Shown: piece after piece, positions 14,011 to 26,100 of the stretch
How positions within the stretch are numbered: the stretch's first letter is position 1
How the letters are laid out: the number at the start of each line of letters is the position of its first letter
Source of the DNA: Rusavskia elegans
Taxonomy: Eukaryota > Ascomycota > Lecanoromycetes > Teloschistales > Teloschistaceae
DNA: 64,000 bases
Assembly: GCA_011316305.1 (NCBI GenBank)
Contig: SAUG01000086.1
Span: 1 to 64,000 of the forward strand
Direction: 5' to 3'
Notes under the pieces: generated by a model
What the model saw: only the letters and a program-made list of their open reading frames with translations
Databases searched by the model: none
What the model was told of the DNA's origin: nothing
Translations under genes and position numbers: made by a program

Positions 14011-14422
14011 TATTATATCTACGATTCTATAGAAACGCGCTGGAAAATTAGCTAGGTAAATAAACCTAATTATCTATAGCCGCCTATAGCCGCCGTAGCC
14101 GACCTTTATAATAAAGGCTTTTAGTAGACGGCTATCTATCGGTACTATCGGCTACTTTTACTATATATATCGCTTTTTATTCCTATTAGATAGTTTTTCT
14201 TATAAGTCGTTAATAGAATTATTAAATATATCTCTACTATTTTTTTTTTAATTACTATTATAATAAAGATATCTTATAATATCGTAACTATACCTTTACG
14301 GCTGCGCGGGATTAGTTACGATAATCTATATTAAAACTCCTTTACTATTTAGTAGTTCGGACTACGCCTACGGCTGTAGCTAGGCTCGAGCGCAACGCCG
14401 TTTGACGTACAGAGACGTTACA
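14011..14422 (+). repeat. 3' LTR of element P
   Basis: The same 412-bp length as the 5' LTR, with differences mainly of RIP type. It ends GACGTTACA directly before the right half of border repeat L2. A purine-rich AGAAAGGA stretch lies just upstream and is a candidate polypurine tract. Confidence 0.88.
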
Positions 14423-14477
14423 AATTAGCTGTTTTTAAACAAGATATTAATGACTAATCAATGTCTGATTGATTAAA
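14423..14477 (-). repeat. Border repeat L2, right half
   Basis: The reverse complement matches positions 1-55 (AATCAGACATTGATTAGTC core). Differences such as GTTCAGG to GTTTAAA are RIP-type. Element P inserted into this repeat, and the remaining piece lies left of 11,064. Confidence 0.65.
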
Positions 14478-14842
14478 ATCTCGTCGTTCGCGAGAATTTC
14501 TCGAAGACGATTTTTTAATAGTTAGTTTAAACGAATTGGAAATTGGCTCGCTGTATTAGATAATCAAAAATTATATATAAACTTCGAATTTAGTTAAAAC
14601 TAGACTTTTTTCGTAACTAGAAATCTATTAGTATTCAATTAAACTTTAGATTACTCGTTAATAACGAATTAAATTTTCAATATCGATTCAATATCTAGTT
14701 AACAGCGAGTTTTTTTAACTAACTTTAATAATAAAATAGGTCTAAAAATAAACGAATCTATAGATTACGTGATTATTTAGTCTAATTCGTCGATTTTAAT
14801 ACTTTAGGTACTTTATAGAATGTTTAAAAATCGGATGAAAAT
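14478..14842. other. Short unassigned sequence between L2 and element C
   Basis: About 365 bases without a coding frame. The left flank of element C, ending in the duplication AAAAT at 14,838-14,842, lies here. Nothing else is recognised. Confidence 0.5.
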
Positions 14843-15246
14843 TATAAAGTCCCTATATATTAGAAGACGTTGCGTTCGAATTTAACTATAACCGTAGACG
14901 TAGTTCGAACTACTAAATAGTAAAGAAGTCCTAGTATAAATTAACGTAACTAGTCCCGTATAACCGTAAAAGTAAAATTATAATATTACGAAATGATTTT
15001 ATTATATAGATAATTATAAAAGATGAACGGAGATAATATTTAGTAGTTATATAAATAATAAACGAAAGAGAATATCTACTAGACTATAAAAACGATATAT
15101 ATATTAAAAATACCGATATATTTAATAGAGCCGATCTATTAAAAAAAAGCGGTTTTACGATTCTATTACCTCTAATTAAACTAAACTATTAGTTGATTTA
15201 TTTAATTAATAAACGTAAATATTTTTATAAAGTCGTAGACGTAATA
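14843..15246 (-). repeat. 3' LTR of element C
   Basis: In minus orientation it starts TATTACGTCTACG and ends near GGGACTTTATA. On its right side, element sequence reads ATTATAGAAAAGGCC just before the LTR, a polypurine tract also present beside the 3' LTRs of B and D. Confidence 0.85.
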
Positions 15247-17440
15247 CGGCCTTTTCTATAATATTTTTTTAAATCTTTTTAAAATTATTTAGATTTTTTT
15301 AAAATATTTTTTTAGTTTCTATATATTTTCTTTATCCGAAAATCTCTTTTATTTAATTAAAAACTCGTTAGATTTCTTTCTTTTATTAATTATTTTTTTA
15401 ATTTTATAATCTTTTTCTTTTTAGTAATACTAGTCCTTTACTAGTAGTATATCTATAGATATTCTTTTAAAAAGGCCTATACAAAATTTCAGGAAAATTT
15501 CTATATACGGAAACTTTAAATATATTATAGTTTTTTTAATATATTCTATTTTAAAAGCTTCTATATAGAGATTATCTAGTTTTCTATTTATTAAATTTTT
15601 ATAGATAATAGAACTTTATCTTTATTATTAATATCGTGGTTTTTTTTTTAATTTATTTATTTTTTCTTTAACTTTTTTTTTTGTTTTTTAAATTCTTGTT
15701 ATAGCTCTATTCTAATTATTTTCTATTTTATTTATAAAGATTTATATCGCTGGATTTTTCGACTTTAATATAATTTTTTATTTTAAAATTTTGCTATACA
15801 ACAATTTATCTAATATAGTTTAGATTTTTTTGCTATACGATAAATTAATTACTATTTATATTATTAAAAGAACTTTAATCTAGTTTTCGTTCTTTCCCGA
15901 TAAATAAATTTTTAAATAGATTTCTAATATTTAGTTTATCTTTTCCGTCTAAATATATATTTGTAGATAGAAAGATATTAGTTTTATCTACTCGATTCTA
16001 ATAGTTTAAAAGAATTTTTTTATAAAATTTAAAATAAAAAATTTATTTCTATTTGATATAATATTTTCCGAAAGTCTATTTTATAAAAGACTATTTTTAA
16101 TAATAGAAATACAAACTATTCTATAGTTATTATAACTCTATATCGTATAAATTCTACGTATTTCGTAAATCTATCTATTATTATTATAATTATATTATAA
16201 AAAATTTAAATTATCTAATCGATAGATTCTAGAAAATCTATTATAAAATTTTTTATAATTTATTAATACGATTATTCCGGTATCTAGACTGATAATAACT
16301 TTCTAATTATTTTTTATTAATTTATTTTTACTATTATATATTTCGGGTTATTTTTTATATATTCTTCGATATATTTTTTTAAAGATTTTTATATTTATCT
16401 TTTTTTAAATTCATTTTAAAATTTTAATATTTCTCTGGTATCTTGGTATTTTAAAATTATATATCTATCAAATAATATTATTTATTTCTTCGGATATTTC
16501 TATTCTTTCTAGAATTATTCTAATTTTTTTTAAATAGAAGTCTATTTATTTTCTCTATTACTTTATAGTTTGCTTTTTGATTTAAAATATTTATAAAAGT
16601 ATTATCTATACTTTTAATATATTTTATTTCGGAATTATAATAGATTATTTTTTTAGTTTATTTTATTTACTTTTAATTAAATCTTTTATCGACAAGAATT
16701 AATAAAAGATTTTCATAATCTATATAGATTATTACTTTTTTAAACGTTTCTTATATATAGATCTTTTAGTATATAAAACTTGCTATAAATACTAGTATTT
16801 CTTTATCTATTATTATATAGTTAATTTCTACAAAAGTTAATTTCTTTAAATAATATTCGAAGGATTGATTTTTTTATATAATATATAATCTAAAGATTTT
16901 ATCTAAAACGTCTATATATAAAATAAATTATTTATCTAAATCAAAAATTTCTAAAACTTTTTTATTTATAAAATTTTATTTTAGTTTTTTAAAGATATTG
17001 TTTTTAATTTTTATCTATTAAAATAGTATATTATTTTATAGTAAATCGATTAAAAAAGTTATTTTCTTTTTATATCTTTCTATTATATTTTAGTAAAATC
17101 TAGTAAATTTAAATAAACTTTTTATATTTTTTTAATTTTTTAATATAGACTATTATTTAATTATCTTTAGTTTATTCATTTCTATTTCGATAGTTTTCAA
17201 TTTTATTATAAATTTTAGAAAGATCGTTTCTTTTTTAAAAAATTCTATTTTTTTTTAATTCTAAAATTATTTTTCTAAAATCTTATTAATACTTTAATTA
17301 TATATTATATATTATATATATTTTTCTTTCGTTTCTAAAAAGATTAATACGTCGTCTATATATACTATAACGAAAATATCGAAACAATCGTATAATATTT
17401 TATTAACTGCGTATTATAATATCATCGGCGTATTCGTTAA
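15247..17440 (-). pseudogene. pol relic of element C: RT palm end, RNase H, integrase
   Basis: Reading the minus strand from 17,440 downward, the frame gives LTN.PMI, then VYIDDVLIF. This is the YxDD catalytic box of reverse transcriptase, with both Asp preserved. A connection and RNase H-like region follows. The integrase core has DRFTKYVEF near 16,180, ISNRNKFF and a QTERINQ-like motif. The first part of the reverse transcriptase (ADxKNRI..., NIKNAF-like) lies beyond the MITE cluster at 19,277-19,474. Stops are RIP-type. The protein would have copied element RNA and integrated the DNA; it is dead here. Confidence 0.85.
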
Positions 17441-17448
17441 TCTAAAAA

Positions 17449-19268
17449 TAAACTGGCTATTTCGGATCGAATCCGAATACCCGTTAATAGATTTAGACTG
17501 GCTATCGGATCGAGTTTCGAACCCGAGTTCGTATTCCGGGTTCGAACCGAATCGGTTTCGACTTTTCTAGATATTAAATCGAATCGGTTCCGATTTTTCT
17601 AGATATCGAACTAATTCGATTCCGGATTAAATCTAAACTTCGAGATTTAACTCGCTAAAACCGCTAAAATCTAGTATAAAAGTATAATTCTAGTATAAAA
17701 ATAATATTTATCTATTAAAAATTAATTTAATAAAAGAAAATATATTATCTATATATATTATCTATATATAATATTAATTAGTTAATTATTTATTATATGA
17801 ATTATAAGATTATAATGAAAGGGTTATAGTATTATATTATATATAGAAGATTTTATAAATTAGATCGAATTTCTATCGGTTTCTATTTTATAATCCGATA
17901 CGATTTTCGATTTTAATTTTAGAAACCGATTTATACTATTTAGCGGATCGGATTAAATTAATTTATTAAAACTCGGATCGGGTTTCCGAAATACCGACGG
18001 GAATCTGTACCGAAATAGCCAGTTTAAATAGATTCGTTGTCGGATCGGATTTCGAATCCGGATTAGAAAAATCGATCCGATTCGAATCGGTTCCGATTTT
18101 TCTAGATATCGAATTAAATCGATTTTAATTTTTCTAGATATTAAATTAATTTATTTTCGAATTAAATCCGGATTTTCGAGTTTAATCTATTAAAAATATT
18201 AAATCCGCTAAATTCTAATATAAAAATATAATTCTAGTATAAAATTTATATCTATCTATCTAAAAGAATTCTAGTTAATTAATTATATTAGTTAGAAAAT
18301 ATCTAGTTTAACGAAATATATTATCTGAATATATTATTATAATATAGAATTAATTAATTATATTATAATATTATATTTATTTCAGTATTATATTATATAT
18401 AAATATTTTAATTAGTTAAATCGAATTTCTATTAATTTTTAAATTATAATTCGATTCGATTTTCGATTTTAATTTTAGAAACCGATTTATACTATTTAAT
18501 AGATCGGGCCGAATCGATTTGAAATAGTTAATCTATCCGCTGAAACTTTAATATATAGTAATATATTATATTGAAATTTCATTATATTATTTATAAAAAT
18601 AATATATTTTAATAGTATATCTAATCTAACTAGAATCCTTCTAGCTAGCGTAATTAATTAACTAAATTTTTTTTTAAATAATTTAATTTAATTTTTATAT
18701 TAGAATTATACTAGAATTATATTTTTATATTAAAAATTAGTATTTCAATAGATCGGATCGGATTTTAGAATCCGACCGGAATTCGAAACGGATTAAACTA
18801 TAGAATTTTCTAATCCGAATTCGGATCGGGTCGGATTAGAAAAACCGATCGATTCGAATCGGTTCCGATTTTTCTAGATATCAAACCGACGGGTTTTCGG
18901 TTTCTAGTTTATCTAATTCGACCCGATTCGAAACCGTTAAAATACTAAATTCTAGTATAAAAATATAATTTTAGTAAAAAGATTAAATCTATTTATTTAA
19001 TTAAATTCTAATTATTTAATTACGTTAGATAGTTGATTTCTAGTTAGACTAAAAATATTACCTAAATATATTATCTTTATATAAAATTAAACTATTAAAT
19101 TATTATTATATTATACTATTAATAAAAGTTTAGCGAATTTCTATCGGATATCCGAATTCGATTCGGAATCGACTATTTAACGAATCGAATTAAATCGACT
19201 TGTTAAAAAATCGAGTCGGATCCGAAATATCGACGGAAATCTATATCGAAGTAGTCAATCTAAATCTA
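17449..19268. mobile_element. Nested MITE cluster inside the C reverse transcriptase
   Basis: The composite is flanked by TCTAAAAA (17,441-17,448) and TCTAAAAG (19,269-19,276), an 8-bp duplication with one RIP-type change. It splits the reverse transcriptase frame between the PFGL-like and LTNAP-like motifs. Inside are at least two complete copies. One is 17,494-18,026, flanked by perfect AATAGATT. The other is 18,029-18,535, flanked by CCCGTTAA and TCCGCTGA, which differ only by transitions. A further copy ends at 19,262. MITEs have therefore repeatedly inserted into each other. Confidence 0.83.
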
Positions 19269-19276
19269 TCTAAAAG

Positions 19277-19474
19277 ATATTATTAAATATTCGAATAATT
19301 CGTATTTTATTCTAAATACTATCTTTTTATTTATTTCTTTTTTTTATTTTTAATAAATTAAAAGTATTTTTTATATTAAATTTTATAAACTATTCAATTT
19401 CTTTCAATTCTATTTTTTTAATCAGCAAAGAAAAAAAGAAAAAATTTATTTTTTTATATTATTATATTAATGGT
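19277..19474 (-). pseudogene. RT N-terminal part of element C
   Basis: The minus-strand frame reads an ADxKNRIE-like start followed by the KRNxWKDSI...IRIIRIF segment. This corresponds to the GDEWKTAFRTxYGxxEYLVMPF block of Ty3/gypsy reverse transcriptase. It joins the downstream pol piece when the MITE cluster is removed. Confidence 0.72.
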
Positions 19475-19479
19475 CTGGA

Positions 19480-20510
19480 TATAACGTTTCTATATATCAG
19501 AAGGCGTTACGTTCGAATTTAACTACAACCGTAGGCGTAGACTGGCCACTTCGGTATAGGTTCCTGTCGGTATTTCGAGAATCCGATTCGAGTTTTAGTA
19601 AATCGGTTCGATCCGACCCGCTAAATAGTATAGGTCGGTTCCTAAAATTAAAACCGAAAGTCGGATCGGATTATAAAATAGAAACCGATAGAAATTCGAC
19701 CCGACTCGCTGAATATATAATATAATAATATATTATATATAATTTTTCCGAGAATTAATAAATAATTAAATTATAATTAATAACTAATTAAATAATAAAT
19801 AATTAATTTAATATTAATGAATAATTATTAATTTTATTATTTTTAGAGGTAAAATATTTAGGTAATATATTTAAACTAACTAGAAGTCTTCTAGCTAGCC
19901 TATTTAATTAACTAGAATTTTTTTAGATAAATAATTTCAATTTTTTAATACTAAAGTTATACTTTTATACTAGATTCTAACTGTCTTAGCGGGTCGAACC
20001 CGGAAACTCGAGTTCAACCCGGAACCGAGTCGGTTCGGTATCTAGAAAAGTCGGAATCGACTCGAGTCGGTATCTAAAAAAGTCGGAACTGATTTAGTTC
20101 GAACCCGGGATACGAACCCGGGTTCGAAATCCGATCCGACGGCCAGCCTACGTAGGCGTAGTTCGAACTACTAAATAGTAAAGAAATCCTAGTATAGATT
20201 ATCGAAACTAGTTCTATATAGCTATAAAAGTAGAATTTCGATATTACGAGACGTCTTCGTTATATAGATAATTATAAAAAAGGAATAGAACAATATTTAA
20301 TAATTATATTAATAACTAACTAGAGAAACTATCTAATAGAAGTAAAAAGTGATATATATAGATAAAAATAGTCGCTATAGCCGAGAATAGCCGTAGATAT
20401 TCAGTACCGGTTTATAAAAGCGGTCCTCGCGGCTAGTACGGCCCTACGCTAATTAATTCTTTATCTAGCTAATGAAACGCTAGGACTTTTATAGAATTAT
20501 AGATATAATA
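19480..20510 (-). repeat. 3' LTR of element B, split by a MITE
   Basis: LTR sequence occupies 19,480-19,537 and 20,159-20,510. The MITE at 19,538-20,150 and its duplicated target lie between. Element sequence to the right begins with the polypurine tract seen next to the other 3' LTRs. Confidence 0.83.
19538..20150. mobile_element. hAT-like MITE in the B 3' LTR
   Basis: Ends TAGACTGGCC and GGCCAGCCTA, with a perfect 8-bp duplication CGTAGGCG at 19,530-19,537 and 20,151-20,158. Undisturbed LTR copies elsewhere contain the single target sequence, confirming the insertion. Confidence 0.94.
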
Positions 20511-22344
20511 TAGCCTTTTCTATATTACTTTTTATCTAGCGTTTTTATTATACGGGATATATTAGTCCCGTATCGTTTTTCGTTTCTTTTTTTCTATTAT
20601 AATATCTTTATTTTATATACTCGAAGAAAAAACTGTTTAAAATTATTCTGTTAAATTTAATTAAAAAATATTATTTTATCTTTTTTCTATAACCTTTAAT
20701 TCGTAATCTTTTATAAAAATAAAATAGAAATTAGTAGTAATATTTATAGCGAATATATACGAGTTTAACGGTTTTATAATTTTCTAATTTTAGATACTAT
20801 CTATACTATCTATATCTTTTTTTCCTTCTTTTTCTAATTATTTTATCTAGAGAATCGTCTGGAACGTAAAAAGAGTAAACTTCGTTCTAATATCGAAAAC
20901 GTTATTAAAGAATATTCCGAAGCTTATCGCCGTATTAAATCCTTTTTTAATTCTAAAAAAGAAATTTATAATTATTAATTTATTTAAAAATCAGAATTCC
21001 TTCGACTTTTTAGAAAATAAAAATATTTCGTTAAATATTATCGCGCTTTTAATAAACGCGAAAGCGATTTTATTATTTAGAAATAATTTTTTCATTTTCG
21101 TTTTAATAAACTAGACGATTCGATTATATTTTACTTCTCCGATATTTATACGCTAGCCGTATACGAAGTATCTATTAAATTAATATCTGTGTTAAATAAT
21201 AAAAATATCGATCGATTATTAAAAAAATTGAATTTTTTCTAGCTTTTAGAAATAATAGAACGCTAAAAAAGTATCTAATAACAAATTTCTTTATTTTAAT
21301 TTTCTTTTTTAAAATTTATATTTTAATATTATAAATTTTATCCGAACTTTCTATTACTTCGGTTTAAACTGGTTGTCGGGTCGGATTTCGAATCCGGGTT
21401 CGTATTTCGGGTTCGAACTAAATCGGTTTTAACTTTTCTAGATACCGAATTAAATCGGTTCCGATTTTTCTAAATACCGAACCGATTCGGTTCCGGATCG
21501 AATCCGAATTTCCGGATTTACCTCGTTAAAACCGCTAAAATCTAGTATAAAAATATAATTCTAGTATAAAAGTTATATCTATCTATTAGAAACTAATCTA
21601 ATTAGAGTAAATATATTATCTATATATATTATCTATCGATATATTTCATCAATGAATTATTAATAGTATTATATTATATTAATTATAGTATTTTACTATA
21701 TATAAATGATTTAGCGGATCGGATTAAATTTTTATCGGTATCTATTTTATAATCCGATTCGATTTTCGGTTCTAATTTTAGGAACCGATCTATACCGTTT
21801 AGCGGATTAGATCGAACCGATTCGCTAAAATTCGGGTCGAGTTTCCGAAGTACTAACGAAAATCCGACCCGAAATAGCCAGTCTACTTCGGCTAATTTAT
21901 ATTCTTTAGCTACTATTTTATTTTATAATAATAAAAATAGGAACTAGCCGAATATTTCGTCTTTTAGTTAAACGTTTAACGTAGAATCTAGCGTTTTTTC
22001 TTTTATATTTAGGTTTTGCTTTCGATATAGATTATATTTAACTTATTTTATTTTTTTAATAATATTTCGGTAGAATTTTTTAACGTAATCTATTTATATT
22101 TTTAAATTATTTTTTAGTTTTTAACGTATTTTATAACTTGTTATTATAATAGATAAAAGTATTTTTTTCAGATTTTTATTTCCTATATTTCGCTTCCTCT
22201 TTTAAATTTTTTATCTAAATTTCGTATCTATTTATAATCTATATTTATTTGATATCGAATTTTTTATTTAATAGATTTTTATAAATAAAAAAGTATATTA
22301 TCTATAGTTCTATTTTTCTATCTATAATACTTTTTTATATTAGT
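20511..22344 (-). other. Downstream internal part of element B
   Basis: Interrupted frames can be followed for short distances only. The sequence is homologous to the interior of element D (35,605-36,900), which supports the assignment. No reverse transcriptase, RNase H or integrase motif was seen on either strand. A MITE lies at 21,365-21,885. Confidence 0.6.
21365..21885. mobile_element. hAT-like MITE in element B interior
   Basis: Ends are TAAACTGGTT and AGCCAGTCTA. The 8-bp duplication is CTTCGGTT at 21,357-21,364 and CTTCGGCT at 21,886-21,893, differing by one C/T transition. Confidence 0.9.
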
Positions 22345-22349
22345 ATTTC

Positions 22350-23143
22350 TATTAAAGCGGGATATTTCTAAAGCAGGTAATAAATTCTAGACCAGACGAA
22401 AAATATATTATAGAACTGATTTATATTCTAGAAAAACTGAAATATTACTTCAAAAGTATCGACCTCGTTTAAAATTAATTGAATAGGTTTGAACTGGTAA
22501 ACGGGTCTGATTCTATATCCTGTCTAGCGCGTTATAAAAGCGCTTATAAGCAAACCTTCTATTTATAAACGTTTACAAGCAAGATTTTGGCTTATAAACG
22601 CTTATAAACGCTTTGAACGCTTTAAGCGAATTTTGAAATTTTTAAAATAAATTATTTAAAAATTCTAAGTCCTTCTATCTAATAGAGCTACTGGTATTCT
22701 ATAAAATATCTATACTAGTAAACTTTTAGCGTAGATTTTAAAATTTATATTTATAAAACGCTAGCGTTACTAGTTTCTAAACTAAAGGCTTTCCGTTATT
22801 AAATAGAAACTAACAGGCACTAAATTTTAAAAAATTTAATTTTAAAATTCTAAATATAGATAAAATAGACGTTTTTAGAATATATCTAAACTTTTCTGTT
22901 TATTAAACAAGATAATTTTCCTTAAACCGGTTCAATCGATTCTAAACGTTTTTTTTATTTTAAAATACTATAAGCGGGTTGTATATTTGCTGATGACTAT
23001 AGCCTAGTAATAAAAGAAGAAAGAAAACAAAAAAGGATCGGGATCCGATACGCTAGCGACACTCTAGTAACTAGGCGGCGAGTCTCGTTTCTAAACGTTC
23101 TAATTATATTTCTAAAATCTATATAACGCGTTTAATATTTATA
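22350..23143 (-). repeat. 3' LTR of A1, split by repeat R2
   Basis: LTR pieces at 22,350-22,444 and 22,998-23,143 add up to about 241 bp, matching the other three A-family LTRs. The interior side carries an AAAAAGAAAGTAATTA-like polypurine tract in element orientation. Confidence 0.87.
22445..22997 (-). repeat. Dispersed repeat R, copy R2
   Basis: The reverse complement matches R1 (9,689-10,295) over nearly its full length. It interrupts A1 LTR sequence that is continuous at 30,962-31,200, with a short TATA-like overlap at the junction. It is the youngest layer of the C-B-A1 nest. Confidence 0.85.
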
Positions 23144-26100
23144 ATTACTTTCTTTTTAGTAATATCGTCTTTAAAATTAGACTATATCTATTTATATATT
23201 TTATAATATTTATTAAATAAATCTATTAACTATATAATTGTCTATATAAATTAAAAAAAGTTAAAAAAAATTACTTTTTATCGTTTATTATAATCGATTT
23301 CTATCCGTATATATTTATACATTAGTTATATAAATATATACTGGAATAATGGAAAAAACAAAATAGTACTACTATAAATTAAATATAGATTTTCTAGAAT
23401 TTATAATTTAATTCTGGGCGTATTATTATTATATTATAGTAACGGCTAAAATAATACTATAACTTTATTCTAATATATATATTTAAAAGTATATACCAAA
23501 ATTATATATATATAGTTTATAAATAATATTAGATAAAAGTTCCAATAAATATAATTAAATTCGAATCTAATATAAATATTCGAAGATTTTAAATAGTAAA
23601 TAAACGCTCGGAGTAATACTGTTCCGAAGCGCTAATAATAATATAATAATATTTTATTTAGTAGAAATTTTGATTTTTTATACTTTATTTATTTTAATAA
23701 TCTATTTATTTATAAAAATCTTTTTACTTTATATATATAAATATATCTTTTCTATTATATATTAGATATATACGCTGCGCGACTAGTAATTATAATAATA
23801 TAAATTATTTACGCTCTATTTTCGAATATTCGAAAAACTACTTTATTAATATTTATTTAAAATATAAAAAGGATAGAAAAAAACTATTTAACTATAAAAC
23901 GGTATAGCTTTCTCTATTATATTAATTTAAAGTTACCTATAATAAATTATTTATATTTTCGATTTAGCTATAAAATAAATAATAAATATCTACTATTTTA
24001 CTATTTAAAATAAAAAAAAACTTTTTTTAAATAACTATAAATTTATAAAAAAGTTGATTTTAAATATTATAAATATTTTTAAATATATTATTACTTTTAA
24101 CGCGTTATTTCATAAATTTAGTTATAAATCCGATATTCTAAAATAGTTTATAAAAACTTTAAATTAAAAAATCTAATATTTTAATATCTATAAATACGTT
24201 AATATAAATTTAGTCCGAAAAAATATAGCTATATAAAATAGATAAATTCTATTAGAAATAAAACTTAGAAATTTTTAATTCTAGTACTTCCCGGCTATAT
24301 CTTTTTTTTCTAGCTTTAGTTTTCTATATAGCTTCGGTTTATTATTACCGTCTCTATTTATCTCTCGTTCGCGTTATAAAAGCTCTATCCTACTAGTAGT
24401 ATTTAGGCCTATATTTTCCGGGATAAATACTACTAGTACCCCGATAGCGACTGAAATATCTATAGTTATACTGTATTTAGTAATAGTAGATTTAGATTTT
24501 CTAAATATAATCTATAATTTTTTAAACTAGATAGCTAATTACTAATATCTTATTATAAAATTAGATAATATTTTTCGAATTATAATATTTCCGGTTATAA
24601 AATAATATAAATATTATATATTCTTTTCTAGTACTATTTATAAATTCTCGGATAATAAAATAAATAGATTTATTCCGACTCGAACGTCTATAGTAGAATA
24701 TCAGACGCTAATAATTAAATAATCTATATCGGCTATTATTAAATTTATTTCGTATAAAATAATATTTTTATTTATAATATCTTTAGATAGACTCCGCGTT
24801 TTTAATAATTTTAATAATAATAAATTATATCGAATTATTCCTCCGTATATTATTAAGGAGGAAATTTTATTATCTATTATTCTATTATAGTTTTTATTAA
24901 TTCTTTTATCTATCGTTTTATTATAGTCTCTATTAACTTTCTCGCGTATAGTTTCGAAGGCGCCGGAGATATCCGAATTTTAACTTCTAAAAATTAGAAC
25001 TATCGGTATCTCGACCCTTTAGACGATCTTTTTAGTAAATAGTCTAATATCTTTTAATACTTTTAATTTAATTTATAAGTTTCTATAGACTATTTTTTCT
25101 ATAGTACTAAAAAAGATTATTTTTTACGCCTATTTTGTCTCTCTCGCCTATTATAGAATAGAAAAATAGCCCGAAATAGAAGTTTATTATAAAGTTAGAT
25201 TATTTACGTCGATATAGATATTTAAAAACGAAAATATATAATCTATATTATAGTATATATAAATATAGATATTATAGGTTTTATAAAATAATTCGAACGA
25301 GTTCTATTAATTATAAAAATTTATTACTAGATATATATAATATATATATATTGTATAAACGTATAATATCTATAACTATAGTTTATTTTTCTTAAATTCT
25401 GTTTTTCTTTTTATTATATTCTAGTTTACACTTTTTTATTAGAATGATATCTTAATTATATATTTCGATAAATTTCTAAATATCTTTAAAATCTTTTTAT
25501 AACTGCTAGAAATAATATATAATAGCTAACTAATCTATTTAATTAGATATTCTATTTTTAATTTCTTATTTTCCTTAGATTTTATAAATCTTTTATTTAA
25601 AATAGTTTCTACCTTCTATTTCTTTTTATTATTAATGAGTTTCGGTAATAGATATTCTAGTAATTCGCTATTTTAATAGCGATAGAATTTTTCTAATAAA
25701 GATATATAAAAGATACTATAGAATTTTAATCTAACTAAAAAACTAACTAGTAAATCTAAAAGTCTATATATTTTTAAATCCAATATAGATCTATAAATTT
25801 AAAAATAATTTTTATTAATTATTTAAATTTTAGGTTTTTTATAGATAATAGTACTAAATCGCTAACTTTATATTCTATCGATTAATATTTTTTACTATAG
25901 TATTTAGCCTAGTTTATTTAAACTTTTTTTAATTCGTATATATCGATTTATATATTATTTATAAATTTGTAATTCTTTCTTTTATTATTAGTACCTTTGG
26001 TTTTACTAGCTTTTTTTCTATAGTATTATTTTTAACGTCTTTAAACGTTATATCTAGATTATAATCTATAAACGTTTTAAAAAGAGAAATTTTTATAATA

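Larger units (their letters stand above)
11064..14422 (+). mobile_element. LTR retroelement P (gag-bearing, no RT seen)
   Basis: Two 412-bp direct repeats bound this 3.36 kb element. They start TATTACGTCC or TATTATATCT (RIP forms of TGTTACGTCC) and end near GACGTTACA. The internal 2.5 kb encodes a gag relic, followed by a frame of unknown role between about 12,560 and 14,000. No reverse transcriptase or integrase motif was found. The element interrupts border repeat L2. The flanks read AATAG on the left and AATTAG on the right, an imperfect target duplication. Length and layout match elements B and D, so all three are non-autonomous members of one group. Confidence 0.87.
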
